DNA of 64,000 bases, from the NCBI GenBank assembly GCA_001695595.3, contig MBPM02000051.1, positions 310,001-374,000 on the forward strand, given 5' to 3'. A model generated the notes under the pieces. The model made no database searches. It was not told where the DNA came from and saw nothing but the letters and a program-made list of their open reading frames with translations. Shown here one piece after another: positions 11,401 to 22,394 of the stretch. The position numbers and the translations under genes are program-made. Origin of the DNA: Plasmopara viticola. Taxonomy: Eukaryota > Oomycota > Peronosporomycetes > Peronosporales > Peronosporaceae. The first letter of the stretch is position 1; every line of letters starts with the position of its first letter.

Positions 11401-14400
11401 CTTCACTCTCTTACGCACAAAAGCGATATATTCCGTAAATATGAGCCACTTTTTTTAAGCGGCTTTGAAGCTAAATGCGGCCACACCAAAGTACTAGAAC
11501 TCGAGTGCGGTCGAAAGTGGGAGCAATGACAAAATGATATGCTTTTTTATGTTCGTACGTCTAAAGCACTGCGGCAAACGAAATATTGCCGTCATCATCT
11601 TTCTCTTCAAGACTGGGACATCTCAAATTTATTTTTCGCAACCAGATCCGTCCATTTTTTCCGTTACGACAGATTACTCGCTTCCATATCTGATTGCTAT
11701 TCGAAACAACAAAGTTTACTTCCTTCTTTAACGCTTGCTATAATACGAACAGAATAAGCAGCCAAATGAAAAAGCGCGCAGCGAATAAAAGCGCCATCCA
11801 TCATTAAAAGATAATACCCATCGGGTGTATTGAAGCGCTTCAGGAATCGACACATAGTTAGCTTGATGAACATGGTGTGATGTGACTATGAGGATTTGAA
11901 GGGTGACGAGACAGATCATATATTGGCTTTGAGTGAAAATGGATAGAAGAGATATAGTCTACTAAATTTTCGGTGTTGGTACAGTCATTTCGATACGCAA
12001 TAAGATCTGCTTTCATTAATCTGTAGAAAAACTATCGTTGTTAATCATATGGACAAATCTCCGAGCCGCCTCACTTCAAGCATTATTCATAAAACAGGAT
12101 CCCACCCGCTACGCAGCTACGCCCAACGAGTTATAATTACCGTATCGCTTTGTGTATTGAATCCGCTATGGTTTACACTAATGTGCGAGTATCCGATCAG
12201 GTAAATAGGTAATATGGTGAAGCAAAATACCAGGCATTCCTTCTAGCAGGTCCTGTTGTAACTTTATGGTGGCTCTTGATTTGTTGATGCTTGTAAGATT
12301 GACTGGGTCTGTCAGCCAACGTAAAACTTTGGTTGCCAAGCTTAAGGTATCTGTGTGGGCCAAAATAAATTCAAACCAGGTTATTGATGTAGTCCAAAGA
12401 AGTTTCATCCACTTCCATGGCTCAAACAAGTTATCCTCCTACATTCTGCATGAATTTGATTTTAATTAATACAAAGATCGAACTAGATGTTTTCTTCATT
12501 CTCTATTAACATATCATAACTATTCACTACGGGGCATCTCCCCGTGTAAGGACAAAATAAGCCTTTCAAAAATAAGTTCTAGGCTCGGACGGCGGGTCAA
12601 AGTGATCAGTCTTTTGCGTATGCGGTCCGTCCGCCTCTTGCTTAATGCAGTGTTGACTAATACTTACTACCGACCAATGTCACCCATACTCGCCCTACCA
12701 GCAAAGTCGATCGCAGGTATGACGCTTCGAAGGGGTGCTAAAAACACCTCAAGACCTTAAAAATCGATTTAAGATGCCCCATGTAAATTGTTGGGTGCAT
12801 CGAAAACTCCTTGGGAAGAAAGATGGATCAAGCCGACCCATGCCTTCTTAAAACCGTTAAAGGATTCGGTAAAGCTTTTTTAAATTTGCTCGAAAACACG
12901 AAGCTCACATTTTGAAGCAGTCATTGATTGTATCAAGTTATCGTTTGTCACCTATAAACATTAAAGTAAATACGTTTTCTACCTCGGAGTTCTCTTGTCG
13001 GTTCAGGTGAGTGCAATTCCACCCTTTTCCTGCTGAATAAAATTAACGAACTTTTCTCATAGTCCACCCACTGCTCTCAAAAGAAAGCTTGTTCCAAATT
13101 ATCGACTCAGGAAAAAATAGTTCATCCGGGCCCCTCGCTTATCTTAAAAGCATTCATGCTTCAGAGATTGGCAAAACTCGAGGGTGTCTGCATTGGTCTT
13201 TGTAAAGCTTGAAGATGCGTAAACATCGTTATTAAGGGAAACCTCAACCACCATTATTTTTGTCAGCCCACAAATTTGGCTCCTAGTCACACATACTGCA
13301 CAGTGCGTCCTCTAGTTCGTGGATGGTTCTGTATGTCTGATCATCTATCGGTAATGTTCTAGTGTAGACCTTACAAACGGGTTTCAACACTTGAAACGAC
13401 CTCTGTTAGAATCAATGCCAAACAATGGGTCAATATTCGTCATCATCATGTCCAAAAGACCATGGTGCTTTAATACCGCTTTCATCGACAAACTTGCTGT
13501 TCGTCACTGGATGAAATGGTGCCAAATGGACTGTCTTGTTCAGGCGACACACGAACACTAAAACCTTCCAGCTGCGGCAAGCCAACGACAAACTTGATTC
13601 TCATAAATTTACCGGTACTAGCAGGCTCTGTAAAGGAGCCGACGTATGAGACGCTGGTGGGCCCTCTAGTAGAGACCACCAATGCATCGTGGAGACCGAG
13701 CTTAACGTTTTCCTCGGCCTTAATGACGGCTAGTGGGAGCATTATATGCCTTAAAAAATTTGTTCTTCATATCTTCGTAGTTCGGAGCGACAACTTAAAG
13801 CTGGATACGCCGGATCTAGCCTATCGTGCTAAAACCCATTCGCTCGCTCATAGTAATTCACTACGGTCGGTGAAGAGGAGTTAACATTTCGACTTGATTT
13901 TTTCTCCTGCGATAACAAATTCCGTCAATATGCCAAAATCAGTATTCGTTTATATGTTAGACGAAGCCGCTCATCAATACAGCTTTTAACTCGGCCAGCT
14001 CCTAATGTGAATGACAAAAGCGCGTCGGCACGCATACTGAATTGTCAGACATGTATTTAACATAGATATTATATTCTGCGCAGAATAATAGTCGCCTTGC
14101 CAATCATATTGACAATCAACGCGTATTAATCGTCAACCCGAGAAATGCATGGTCTGTCTAGATGATAGCCGAGATAATGAATGCAAATCTCTACCAGCAA
14201 GTACTTTAGGGCAAGTAGCTCTTTGGGCCACAAATCATTAAAAGCTTGTTGAAAACACTATGGTAGATGTCATTGTCCCACGACAGGGCTACCAGTAATT
14301 AAGCAGGACAAGTATCCTCTTCGAGCTAATCTGTCTGCACTGAAGATCAACGTGGCACATTTTTCAATCGCCGACCGAAGAAGCCTCGGCCATCCAGCGG

Positions 14401-15950
14401 CTGCGTGAAAAACAAACTCAGTTCTTAATCGTCTCACCAAAATTGCTTTGCTACCACTGGGTATCTCTTCCACGATCAAGTGTGCTAGATTTAAGTACTC
14501 ATCTACTGATCAACCTACCGCCAAACGAGTCTTTGTGAAGAAACTTGAGTCTTAGGCTGATTTGTAAGCAGCCATTGGGCTCGTGGTCTTGGCTTGGCCT
14601 GCGCTATGGTCCCAAGGCGATTTAAAAGTTCAACATTCTGCACCAAGAGTACTGGTGGTGCGGGTGTTGCTAAGCTTTGTCGTTTTTATCAAAGAAACAC
14701 TGAATGGTGCTAGATGAGCTTGAACCATGATGAATTTGGTGACATCAAGGAAACCTTTAGCAGCGACCAGCTCTGTTTTGTACGACAAAAAGCAACCTGT
14801 TGCGCTTATCTGCCAAATGTATCCTTTACTAGAGCAAACCGTCTGTTGACGTTCCGAAAGAAGCTTACCACAACGATTCCGAAAAGGGAGAAGAGCGGGT
14901 AGGACCCAGTCAATGCAGGCCATGGCGGCACGCTTATCATTCGCGCACTGCAAGAGCTCACTTCTCGCGCGTTATCTGTAAAATAAGCTAGATATGAAAT
15001 TAGTTGTTCCAGAGCGATTTTCGGTGGCTGGGCGCGTATTTTTGCACCGCAACAATTATTTATAGAAAAGTTCTTGTCTCAGAGAATCTTTTGCCTGCAA
15101 ATACCCTTTGATACTTTCTAGCACGATAGCCAACATGGTTCTGTGGGAAACTTGGTTGGATTTTTAGGCCCGAAACTAAATCACCTTGTACGAATTACTT
15201 AACGTATGTAAGCTAAGAGTGCATTTTTCTATCTAAAATGTATCGACATCATCATAACGCCAAGCGAGGTGATGGCAACGTAAGTCCCGAACACGGGACC
15301 TAACGCTTGACTGAGAGCTGTAGCTTAGGCTCGCTGATTTCGATCTTGCATTGCAATGTTTTTCGGACGGTCGACAATGTAATGACTTCACAAGAAGCTC
15401 TTGGCGCTCATAAGAGTATATCTGCTTCATAACACACTCTACATGACATAGCCATCAGTCGTGGCAGCTCAGATGTATCAGAAGAGCTTCGGTCTTGCAC
15501 TGTCTTCGTGAGAAGCAGCAGCTCCAACGAAATTGAGCCAACGTGCTTGAGATTTCTCTTTGTGCCAGCCGTTGTAGTCAAGCCGTGGCTTTTTCGGGTC
15601 GATTTTGGGCTCTTGAGGCTTTTAGAGAGTTCGCCTTCCTGGCCGTTTGACTCATGCGCCTCACAGTCATGTAAAATGCCGCGTGTCTCAGTGCGAGGCT
15701 TCCATACTGAGTCGGAACGTCGTTTCCTTTGCATGAAGCTCAGGCACTATCGGCCGCTCTTTGCTCACACTCTTCTGATTACGCTGGCTTTCAGCCTCGT
15801 GGTCAATATGTGAGTTTCTTTACCGTTTCAATCGAATTACGTACAATGTTGAGCACAAGAACAACGCGTTGAAGAAGTGCTAAATAAGACTTTAAAAAAA
15901 TAGGAGGCTAAAAGCTTGAGGATCTTAGCGCTTTGTTAAGCACCCATAGA
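11401..15950. other. Decayed intergenic DNA, no supportable gene
   Basis: All frames on both strands are broken by frequent stops; the longest stretches (13,482-13,884 and 15,408-15,813) are open on both strands at once and have no recognisable motif. The minus frame at 13,742-13,482 (KLGLHDALVVSTRGPTSVSY) could be relic retroelement polyprotein, but nothing diagnostic is present. A short sequence around GCATCGAAAACT occurs at about 12,802 and again at about 15,980, so some of this DNA is probably from an old dispersed repeat. No RNA gene was seen. Confidence 0.5.
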
Positions 15951-15958
15951 TGAAGTTG

Positions 15959-15984
15959 GATGCATAAAACATGTTTTATGCATC
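15959..15984. repeat. Perfect 26-bp palindrome
   Basis: Bases 15959-15971 are the exact reverse complement of 15972-15984 with no spacer (GATGCATAAAACA on each strand). It lies about 420 bases outside the left end of the Mutator-like element, in otherwise featureless DNA. It could be a junction of inverted repeat copies or a binding site; nothing shows which. Confidence 0.85.
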
Positions 15985-16400
15985 GAAAACTTTTAAAAAT
16001 CTCGATGGTGCTTGCCGGCCTATCTTTTTTAGGATCAAGAAAGGTGTCTCGTGAAACAAATTTTGCTCGAAAAGATTAAGCTTACTTTCTTATCGTACAC
16101 TCATTACTAACATGCAATACTTTCGATTAAGAGATCATATTGGTCCGAAATTTTATACATTTGGCTTGAGCGGATGAAAGAAAACGTTAGGCGTATGTTT
16201 CCACCGCGGCGGAATGTAAGACTCTTTTGCTGACTTGCTTGCCTGATAAGCTATCTGGCGGACAGACGCTTTAGGCTCATCGCCAAGGTTTAGGCACACC
16301 ATTTGCTATGGGTGTGGCCTTAGATGAAGAGGCCAATCATAATGTAGAAGTCAAAAAGTTATTTTCTAATTTATATCAAATGTAGAGGGAATCGTTATAC

Positions 16401-16586
16401 TGCCGGTACACTTTTGGTAAACTGCCGGTACCACTTGATTTTAGCCAATGCGATAAGTTCATTCTATCAATGAGAGCAATTTATTTTTGTTATTGAACAC
16501 AGTGTTTTTTTTTTAACTAATATAAAGAGAAAGCAATACCCATCCGGTACCCCTTTTTGTAAACTGCCGGTACTCCTTGTTTTTTA
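16401..16586 (+). repeat. Left terminal inverted repeat of the MULE
   Basis: This imperfectly matches the reverse complement of 19095-19230. The GCCGGTAC core occurs more than once inside the repeat (16402, 16423, about 16566), so the ends carry internal subterminal copies that may be transposase-binding sites. It is longer than the right arm by roughly 50 bases of AT-rich insertion. Confidence 0.8.
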
Positions 16587-16675
16587 AGAAATAACTCCTA
16601 CTCACCTCTTCTCAATATCATTTTTTTCAACATCACTCTTCTCAATATCACTCTTCTCGCACTCTTCTTCTCACA

Positions 16676-18830
16676 ATGAACACTATGCAACCCCCTAAAG
16701 AGCTCTCGTACAGCACTCTGGAAGAGGCAAGGTCGGCGGTTCTCATGCACGCGCGCGCCCAAGGTTATCAGCTTTGTGTTTTAAGAACGGAACGAGTAGG
16801 CAAAATAAAGGAAGGAAGCCCAAAAACACTTGTTTTACGATGCACAAAGGCCAGTAAAGTTCAACCCCCTACCTCTAATTCCCGGGAACGCTTACGAAGT
16901 AGCCAGAAAACTGAGTGCAAATGCAAGTGAGTCTATCTTCAGGCATTTGGCGGCCGTAAACACCTGCGAAATGGTCAAAAAACCAACCGTAATTACAAGA
17001 TATCAATTCGGATCATGAAGTCTACACCATTCTTTTGGAAGGTTGAAGCCACGCCGGGAGAACACAACCACGAGCCTTCATCCATCCATCGGCTAACCCA
17101 AGCGGCCGCGCTCTTGAAATCTCGGAGCAACAAGCTGTTGTGGACCTCACACAAGCTGGAGTCACCCCCAGTCGCATGCTGACGTCGTTACGCCAGCGCA
17201 ACGCGAGTGTCAACGCCACTCCAAAGGACCTCTATAATGTCCGTCGTACGCACAGGGCGACCATGCTTGCTGGAAGAACCCCAATGCAGGCGCTTTCAGA
17301 AATCTTTCGGCAGGCTTTAAATACTTTGCGCAGCAAGATGATAACAACAAAGTGACTCACCCTTTCATTGTTTCACGAAGCGCAGAAGAAGTATGTTCGA
17401 CGTTTAGCCGAGTAAAAGTGTGGTTGCTGAATTCCACTCACACAACCAACCGATACGGACTGCCCCTGCTACATGTGGTTGGTGTGACTGCCACAAATCA
17501 CACCTTCACGCTAGGCTACTGTTTCATGCGAGGAGAAACAAGAAGCGATTTGGGCTGGGCCTTAACGAAACTGAGAGATGTATTCTTGACGTTCCAGATT
17601 CCGTTGGGGTTCGTCTTTGTCACCGATCGAGAGCTAGCTCTCATGACTGTGCTGGCGGATGTGTTCCCAGAAAGCTCTTGTGCAGGTGGCACATAAGCAA
17701 GAACGTTTTTGCAAAGACAAGACTTAGCTTCGATACGCGAGAATTGTTTCATGAATTCCACAGTTCTGGGAAATTTTTGATGCACGCAGACACTGAAGCC
17801 GAATATGAAGAGCGTCTTGAGATAGTGAGAGGAATGGTGCCACCGCACATCATTCACGACCTTGATGCAACTTGGCTATGCTACAAGGAAAAATTCGTTA
17901 GTGTATGGCTGCGGAATGTACTTCATTTTGGAAACACCGCCACTTCTTGAGTAGAAAGCGCTCATTCCGCGCTCAACTCTGGATTGGGGTGTCCACAGGT
18001 AAATCTATTTCGACGAAGCAAATAGATATATGTACCCTTTGCTAATCCTAACCCATTTTTTTCTTTGAGGCGACCTTTTGTCCGTAAATACAGCGATTAA
18101 GCTCGCATGCGACGATCAGCTGGCCAAGGTCAAGTACCACCACGCTATTGAGAGTGCCGTTGCCGATACGCAGCATGGGCCGAATTTTGCCCATCTTGCG
18201 GGAATAATTTCTCTTGCCGCGATGATGGTGCCTATAGGCAGTACAGAATGCGCAATAGTAAACCAGAAGTAAGTGTATCACCCAGTTCCGCTACTCATAG
18301 CTTAATCACCATCTTAATTATTGTTTTTAAGCAGCAAGACTGCCGCGGTCTGTTCAAATCAACCATAAGATATTCATGCGCCCATGACTTTCGACTTCGT
18401 GCGAATCAGCTCTCGTTTTCGAAGACTTTGACACGCATTGGTGGCTTCAAGTTCCAATACATGTAGCTGTAGACGAGGGTATTCCGGAACCTTCAATGAG
18501 TGAGATGTTACGATAATTCGCCGACGATTGCGATAATGAAATCCTCGCACATCAAAAGCGTCGAATGCTGGATCACATGCGAGCCTGGACGGCAGTGACT
18601 TCGATAGAGGAGCTCCCACTTGCGCTATCGCGTGGTTAACCATCTGGATCCACTTGACGCCTACCTTCGCAGTTTGAACATGTCGAGATGGCTGCTAATG
18701 CAGAGGCGCCTTTGCTCCGCAGGTGCAGAGTGTGCAGAGGGACTGGTCACAATACCAGAACATGTCGGCAACGAGCCCCACCTACAGCACCAGTGACTGT
18801 GCCATCTATCGGTGTGCAAACATTTTTTGT
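16676..18830 (+). pseudogene. MULE transposase, broken by stop codons and frameshifts
   Basis: Reading starts at the ATG at 16676 (MNTMQPPKELSYSTLEEARS) and runs to an in-frame TGA at about 16,928. Reading resumes near 17,015 (STPFFWKVEATPGEHNHEPS) and then changes frame. The DDE-type MULE domain lies at 17,352-17,950: NRYGLPLLHVVGVTATNHTF, then VTDRELALM, then CRWHISKNVF after a frameshift near 17,685. A SWIM-type zinc-binding remnant follows at about 18,343-18,400 (CRGLFKSTIRYSCAH), and a zinc knuckle at about 18,716-18,765 (CRVCRGTGHNTRTC). The domain order is that of a full-length MULE/MuDR transposase. At least three lesions make it inactive. The lesions are point changes rather than large deletions, so the copy is not very old. 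Confidence 0.8.
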
Positions 18831-19094
18831 AATGCGCTTGACCCTTCTACTTCCCATTCTTCTGAACTTTTCTTTGGCAGATTTCGATACTGTAAATGAT
18901 ATTTGAATATTAGTTATATCATGTAAAATCACGTCGCTCAAAACAATACATATATATATACCCAAGAGCCATGCAACGTATACTCATAAAGGAAAGACGA
19001 CATAGAGGAAGGTGCATTTCAATAACTTGTTCAGTGCTGCTTTCATTGACAGAAAAATATTGCTATCTTTGACGGTACTGCTCCTTTTTTATTG

Positions 19095-19230
19095 GCTAAA
19101 AACAGGGGGTACCGGCAGTTTACGAAAAAGGGGTACCGGATGGGTATTGCTATTGGTTGAAAAAACAGTGTGTTCATTAATTAAGATAAACTGCTCCCAT
19201 TAATGGCAGTTTACCAAAAGGATACCGGCA
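19095..19230 (-). repeat. Right terminal inverted repeat of the MULE
   Basis: This is the reverse-complement partner of 16401-16586, with the outer TGCCGGTATCCTTTTGGTAA end at 19230 when read on the minus strand. It differs from the left arm by scattered substitutions and a shorter AT-rich middle. Confidence 0.8.
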
Positions 19231-19924
19231 CATAGCCGAACTTTTGTGGTGACAACTAGCTTCACGGCTTCAATTGAATACTATGATACTACAAACAAAG
19301 TTGCAGAATTAAATGAGTGCCTATGAAGAATGATAGACATGAACAAGAGGTAGTAATGTGCTCAATTAAAGTGAAATCTGTTACACACGTCCGTTTCCTA
19401 AGAATCGAGGCAGTGAGCAATCGCCCATCGGAAGATCATCTTCCTGTACGCTTCCATTGTGCAAAGTATTGTCTGTCACAATGAACGTTTTAGCCGATTT
19501 ATTCGCAAAGGACATGGTTCTAAGAGCAGATTTCCAACAATACCCGTAATTGAAGACAATCTCGCTTGTGTCGCGCATGTACGGCGCTTGCACGATTAAA
19601 TTAACATTTTGGTTCCTACTTCTTTGTACACAAGCGCAGCTAGAAGTCATGCGTAATTCATCGACAAAGAAACCTCTCGGATCTTCATTTAAGTTTGTTG
19701 GGAGCACAAACCATCAGAATCTTATTCGGGTAGAACTTTAATGGCGCTTTTTTTAGTATTCGATATATACATACACTGTTACGTAGGACTGCGCATTGCA
19801 AGATGTGGTATACGACTTTTTAACCTTTCATATGTGTAACCACCAAAAACATTCCTGGATCTACTTTAATTCCGAAAGTTTTAGTGAAACATCAGTGTGC
19901 CTCTGCAAGTTAACTCAGACTTAT

Positions 19925-20180
19925 TTGTATTGTATTACGTTATCGCGTTGCCAAGTTATGCACGTGCTAGGCTCAGTCTGGCAGGTCCACGGCATAGAGT
20001 GGTGTCCGCATACGTCGGGTCTCGTTCGGCGGGCAGTGCAGCCAGCACCGAGGCCGTGAGGGTCTTCCATAATTTTGTGTAGTTCTGACTTGGTAAGAGC
20101 CCAGGTGGCGCCCTGGTGCTGGAGACCGTCGCGTCGAGGGTGAGACTCGTTAGAGACCTGCAGATGCCCGAGAGCACCTG
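19925..20180 (-). mobile_element. 5'-truncated copy of an (AATAC)-tailed short retroposon
   Basis: This is the reverse complement of most of the 58292-58618 element, nearly identical over about 250 bases. It is flanked by a perfect 12-bp direct repeat, ACTCAGACTTAT, at 19913-19924 and 20181-20192. The minus-strand copy begins CAGGTGCTCTCGGGC and ends AATACAATACAA. It lacks the first 70 or so bases of the other copy. Target duplication, 5' truncation and a short simple tail are the marks of LINE-driven retroposition. It carries no coding potential. Confidence 0.85.
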
Positions 20181-20294
20181 ACTCAGACTTATGGCGCAAC
20201 TATATCAAATCATTGCGTATGTCTATTGCACATTTTTTGAACTGATATAGGTATGAGCGAGCCTAACAAAGTCTTCCTCAGCTTACCTCCAACC

Positions 20295-20894
20295 CTAAAC
20301 AATAACATCTTTGCCGATGTTAATGCAGTTTTTGAAGACCTGCCACGAATACATTCCTTCGATGTATTTTATCCCAAGCCAGTACCACGCAAGCTTGCAA
20401 AAGTCCCCACACAAACTGTAGTCGACCTGGTGTTGGCCGTGTGGGAACTCGGTGTGACAGTTGCGACCAGAAAGTACCATCGTATTGTTTAACCAGACCT
20501 CGCAGGGGCCGTCTAGTGTGTAGCCTGAGGTCACGAACGAGTTGTTGGTAGGGATGGGCTGCGTCTCCGTGTTAGGGCTGGTAAGTCCGCACTCAAAAAT
20601 AGCCTCCTCTGTTACATTGTATAGCGATTCGTCGTCTAGCATGGCGCGCAATGATGTGTAGCCATGCTGCTTCATAAAGCTCTGCACCTCGATACTCGTG
20701 TTGATACCCTGCTCCTGTAAATAGGCGAGTGCCATACCTTGAAAGTCCAGACCGTCTACGATGAAAAAGGGGGGTGGGTACCGTACGACCTGTCCCTCGC
20801 CTAAGCCGGCTTCCAGCCCAGTAGTGTAGGCAGGGAGTAGAGCAGATAGCACAAGGAGGTAACGAGAACACTGCGAGCCGTCAAACAAACCCAT
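20295..20894 (-). CDS. Small possibly secreted cysteine-containing protein, unrecognised
   Basis: An intronless frame of 199 residues from the ATG at 20894. The open frame extends 27 bases further upstream only through a TTG. The N-terminus (residues about 10-25, CSRYLLVLSALLPAYTTG) resembles a signal peptide, but it follows an acidic start, so secretion is an inference. The mature region has acidic and Asn-rich stretches with NNT and NTS glycosylation sites. Its C-terminal end has several cysteines and aromatics (GPCEVWLNNTMVLSGRNC, then YSLCGDFCKLAWYWLG and YSWQVFKNC). This CxxxC plus Trp-rich ending looks like families of secreted oomycete proteins, but I cannot name one. The last nine residues after NC may be read-through tail. 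The 256-base retroposon insertion lies 100 bases downstream of its stop. Confidence 0.55.
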   Translation of the reverse strand: MGLFDGSQCSRYLLVLSALLPAYTTGLEAGLGEGQVVRYPPPFFIVDGLDFQGMALAYLQEQGINTSIEVQSFMKQHGYTSLRAMLDDESLYNVTEEAIFECGLTSPNTETQPIPTNNSFVTSGYTLDGPCEVWLNNTMVLSGRNCHTEFPHGQHQVDYSLCGDFCKLAWYWLGIKYIEGMYSWQVFKNCINIGKDVIV

Positions 20895-21173
20895 GTCCGA
20901 AAGCAAAGTGTCAATTAGCAAGCTCGATGGTGCACGGTACGAGACGGCATATCAGTAGCTGAACCGGTATATGAGAAGCGCTCCAACATTACCGGTATCT
21001 TGAATAGGTGAGTCTATGCCGAATTAGACGTTGTATATATTTCTCCAGAGCATCATCATCTGCATACTTATCTGGTAAGACATGTCGTCATTAAATAATG
21101 CGTTGTAGCAGCTGTCCAGAATCGTTTTGGGTTTTACTAAAGGCCTCTATCAAAATAAACTTGCCCGAAACCT

Positions 21174-22205
21174 TTACATATCAGCATGAATTCTGACTTT
21201 GCTTGCAAACTTAATGTGCGGCCGCACGTCTTGGTCTCTTCGCTTCCAACAAAGACAGATCGACCCTATTATAAAGAAGAACTAATTCGTTTGCGGCATG
21301 TACAAGTGTGTTATCAGTAAAATAAAAAAAGCGAAGTCATTTTCACCGCAAAGCGAACGCACCGGAAAAATTGCTAAAACCAATGCAATAATACTTATAG
21401 CCTGTACTTGCGAGCTTAATTGCTCCGACACAAACGCAGCACATCCACGCGAGGCCTCTGTAACTAAATTTTTTCCACAGGATCCCCTTGGAAGAGCAAA
21501 CGAGCACGCCCCTGGACATTCGGCCGTGGGATTATACAACCCGGAAGATTTAGAGCAATTTTGACGCTGCTTGTCCCAATTTGGTACCGATGGTTCTGGT
21601 CGAGAACTTGGGAACGAAGTAGAATCAGTAGTGCAATGTATTGGCAGCCCATATCCACAACAAAAGTTATTTTGTTGTAATTTAAGCACCATAGCACGAT
21701 ACGAGCTTGCCTCAGTACTCCCCACGGCACTTTTAGCGTAGTAAGACTGCCATACCAGCATAACACCGGCAAAGTCGTCGCTGCGAAAAAAGTTTTGGCA
21801 CGTTTGTTTGTCACTGTCACTCAGAGCTTCAAACTTACCCACCGTGAGGCAAACCACTTGAGCTTCGAAACTCAGTGCAAGACTAGGGGCCCTACTAGCA
21901 ACAAGGACGACCGCACCCATGACAATTTGATTGAAGAGTGATATCACCAATAGTATCACCAGAACGAGCAGTAAGAACTTATTCATGGTCCGAGCAGTGG
22001 CAAATCCAAGCACCGCAGCCAAAATGTAGAGTATACCCGTAAAAATGAGACCCCGACCTGCGTCGCGGATGCCCAAACCCATTAACTCGTGATAGTGCGT
22101 ATTGTTCACAAGCAGCACACCCAACACGACAAGCAAAATCATCTGGAGGATACTATAGCACCCCGAACTTGCCATGAACTGAATAAGAGTCTCTTTTTCA
22201 AACAT
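21174..22205 (-). CDS. Tetraspanin-family membrane protein, two exons
   Basis: Spliced model: 22205-21363 and 21281-21174, 316 residues, one 81-base intron (GTGCGT..AATTAG, phase 0). Without splicing the frame ends in an unlikely 23-residue tail; splicing restores the fourth membrane helix (VLAIFPFFFIIGSICLCW) followed by the basic tail KRRDQD. Three N-terminal membrane segments lie at about residues 15-35, 48-68 and 76-102. The large outer loop holds the tetraspanin CCG signature (NNFCCGYGLP, about residues 181-190) plus further cysteines (CPGAC, CGKN, RGCAAF). Tetraspanins organise membrane microdomains. It is divergent from the coiled-coil gene at 22395, with 189 bases between start codons. 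Confidence 0.85.
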
Positions 22206-22394
22206 CTCGGCGTGCTGATCTTTAAGATCCGTACCATAAGGCGGGACAGCAACAACCGAGGACTTGACCGCTAAGGAAAAATTTGGTAATGTATCTGAAA
22301 TTAGATTTTTGGAGCTGAATAAGCGAATGCGATGATGCCATCTGCGTCTGCTTTTAGAGCGATCGCACCTTGAACAACGCTTTTTTCGTGAGTA
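22206..22394. promoter_or_regulatory. Shared intergenic region of two divergent genes
   Basis: These 189 bases separate the tetraspanin start (22205, minus) from the coiled-coil gene start (22395, plus). They must hold at least the proximal promoter of both. I see no TATA box at a canonical place or other recognisable element; the assignment rests only on position. Confidence 0.4.

Larger units (their letters stand above)
16401..19230 (+). mobile_element. Mutator-like DNA transposon (MULE) with long TIRs
   Basis: The two ends are long imperfect inverted repeats: 16401-16586 on the left and 19095-19230 on the right. Both outer ends start TGCCGGTA, followed by CTTTTGGTAAACTGCC. Further in, both carry AGCAATACCCATCCGGTACC and GTAAACTGCCGGTAC in the same order. 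The interior holds a broken MULE-type transposase. The total of 2.83 kb is a normal size. I could not see a clean 8-11 bp target duplication next to either end (GTTATAC on the left, CATAGCC on the right), which suggests an old insertion. Confidence 0.85.

Noticed and set aside
13482..13884. Open frames on both strands (86 and 122 codons)
   Set aside because: They overlap fully in opposite senses, lack any domain motif, and lie in decayed DNA; coding on either strand cannot be supported.
15408..15813. Overlapping opposite frames of 108 and 101 codons
   Set aside because: Neither has a family motif; the longer minus frame is merely low in stops. I could not choose a strand.
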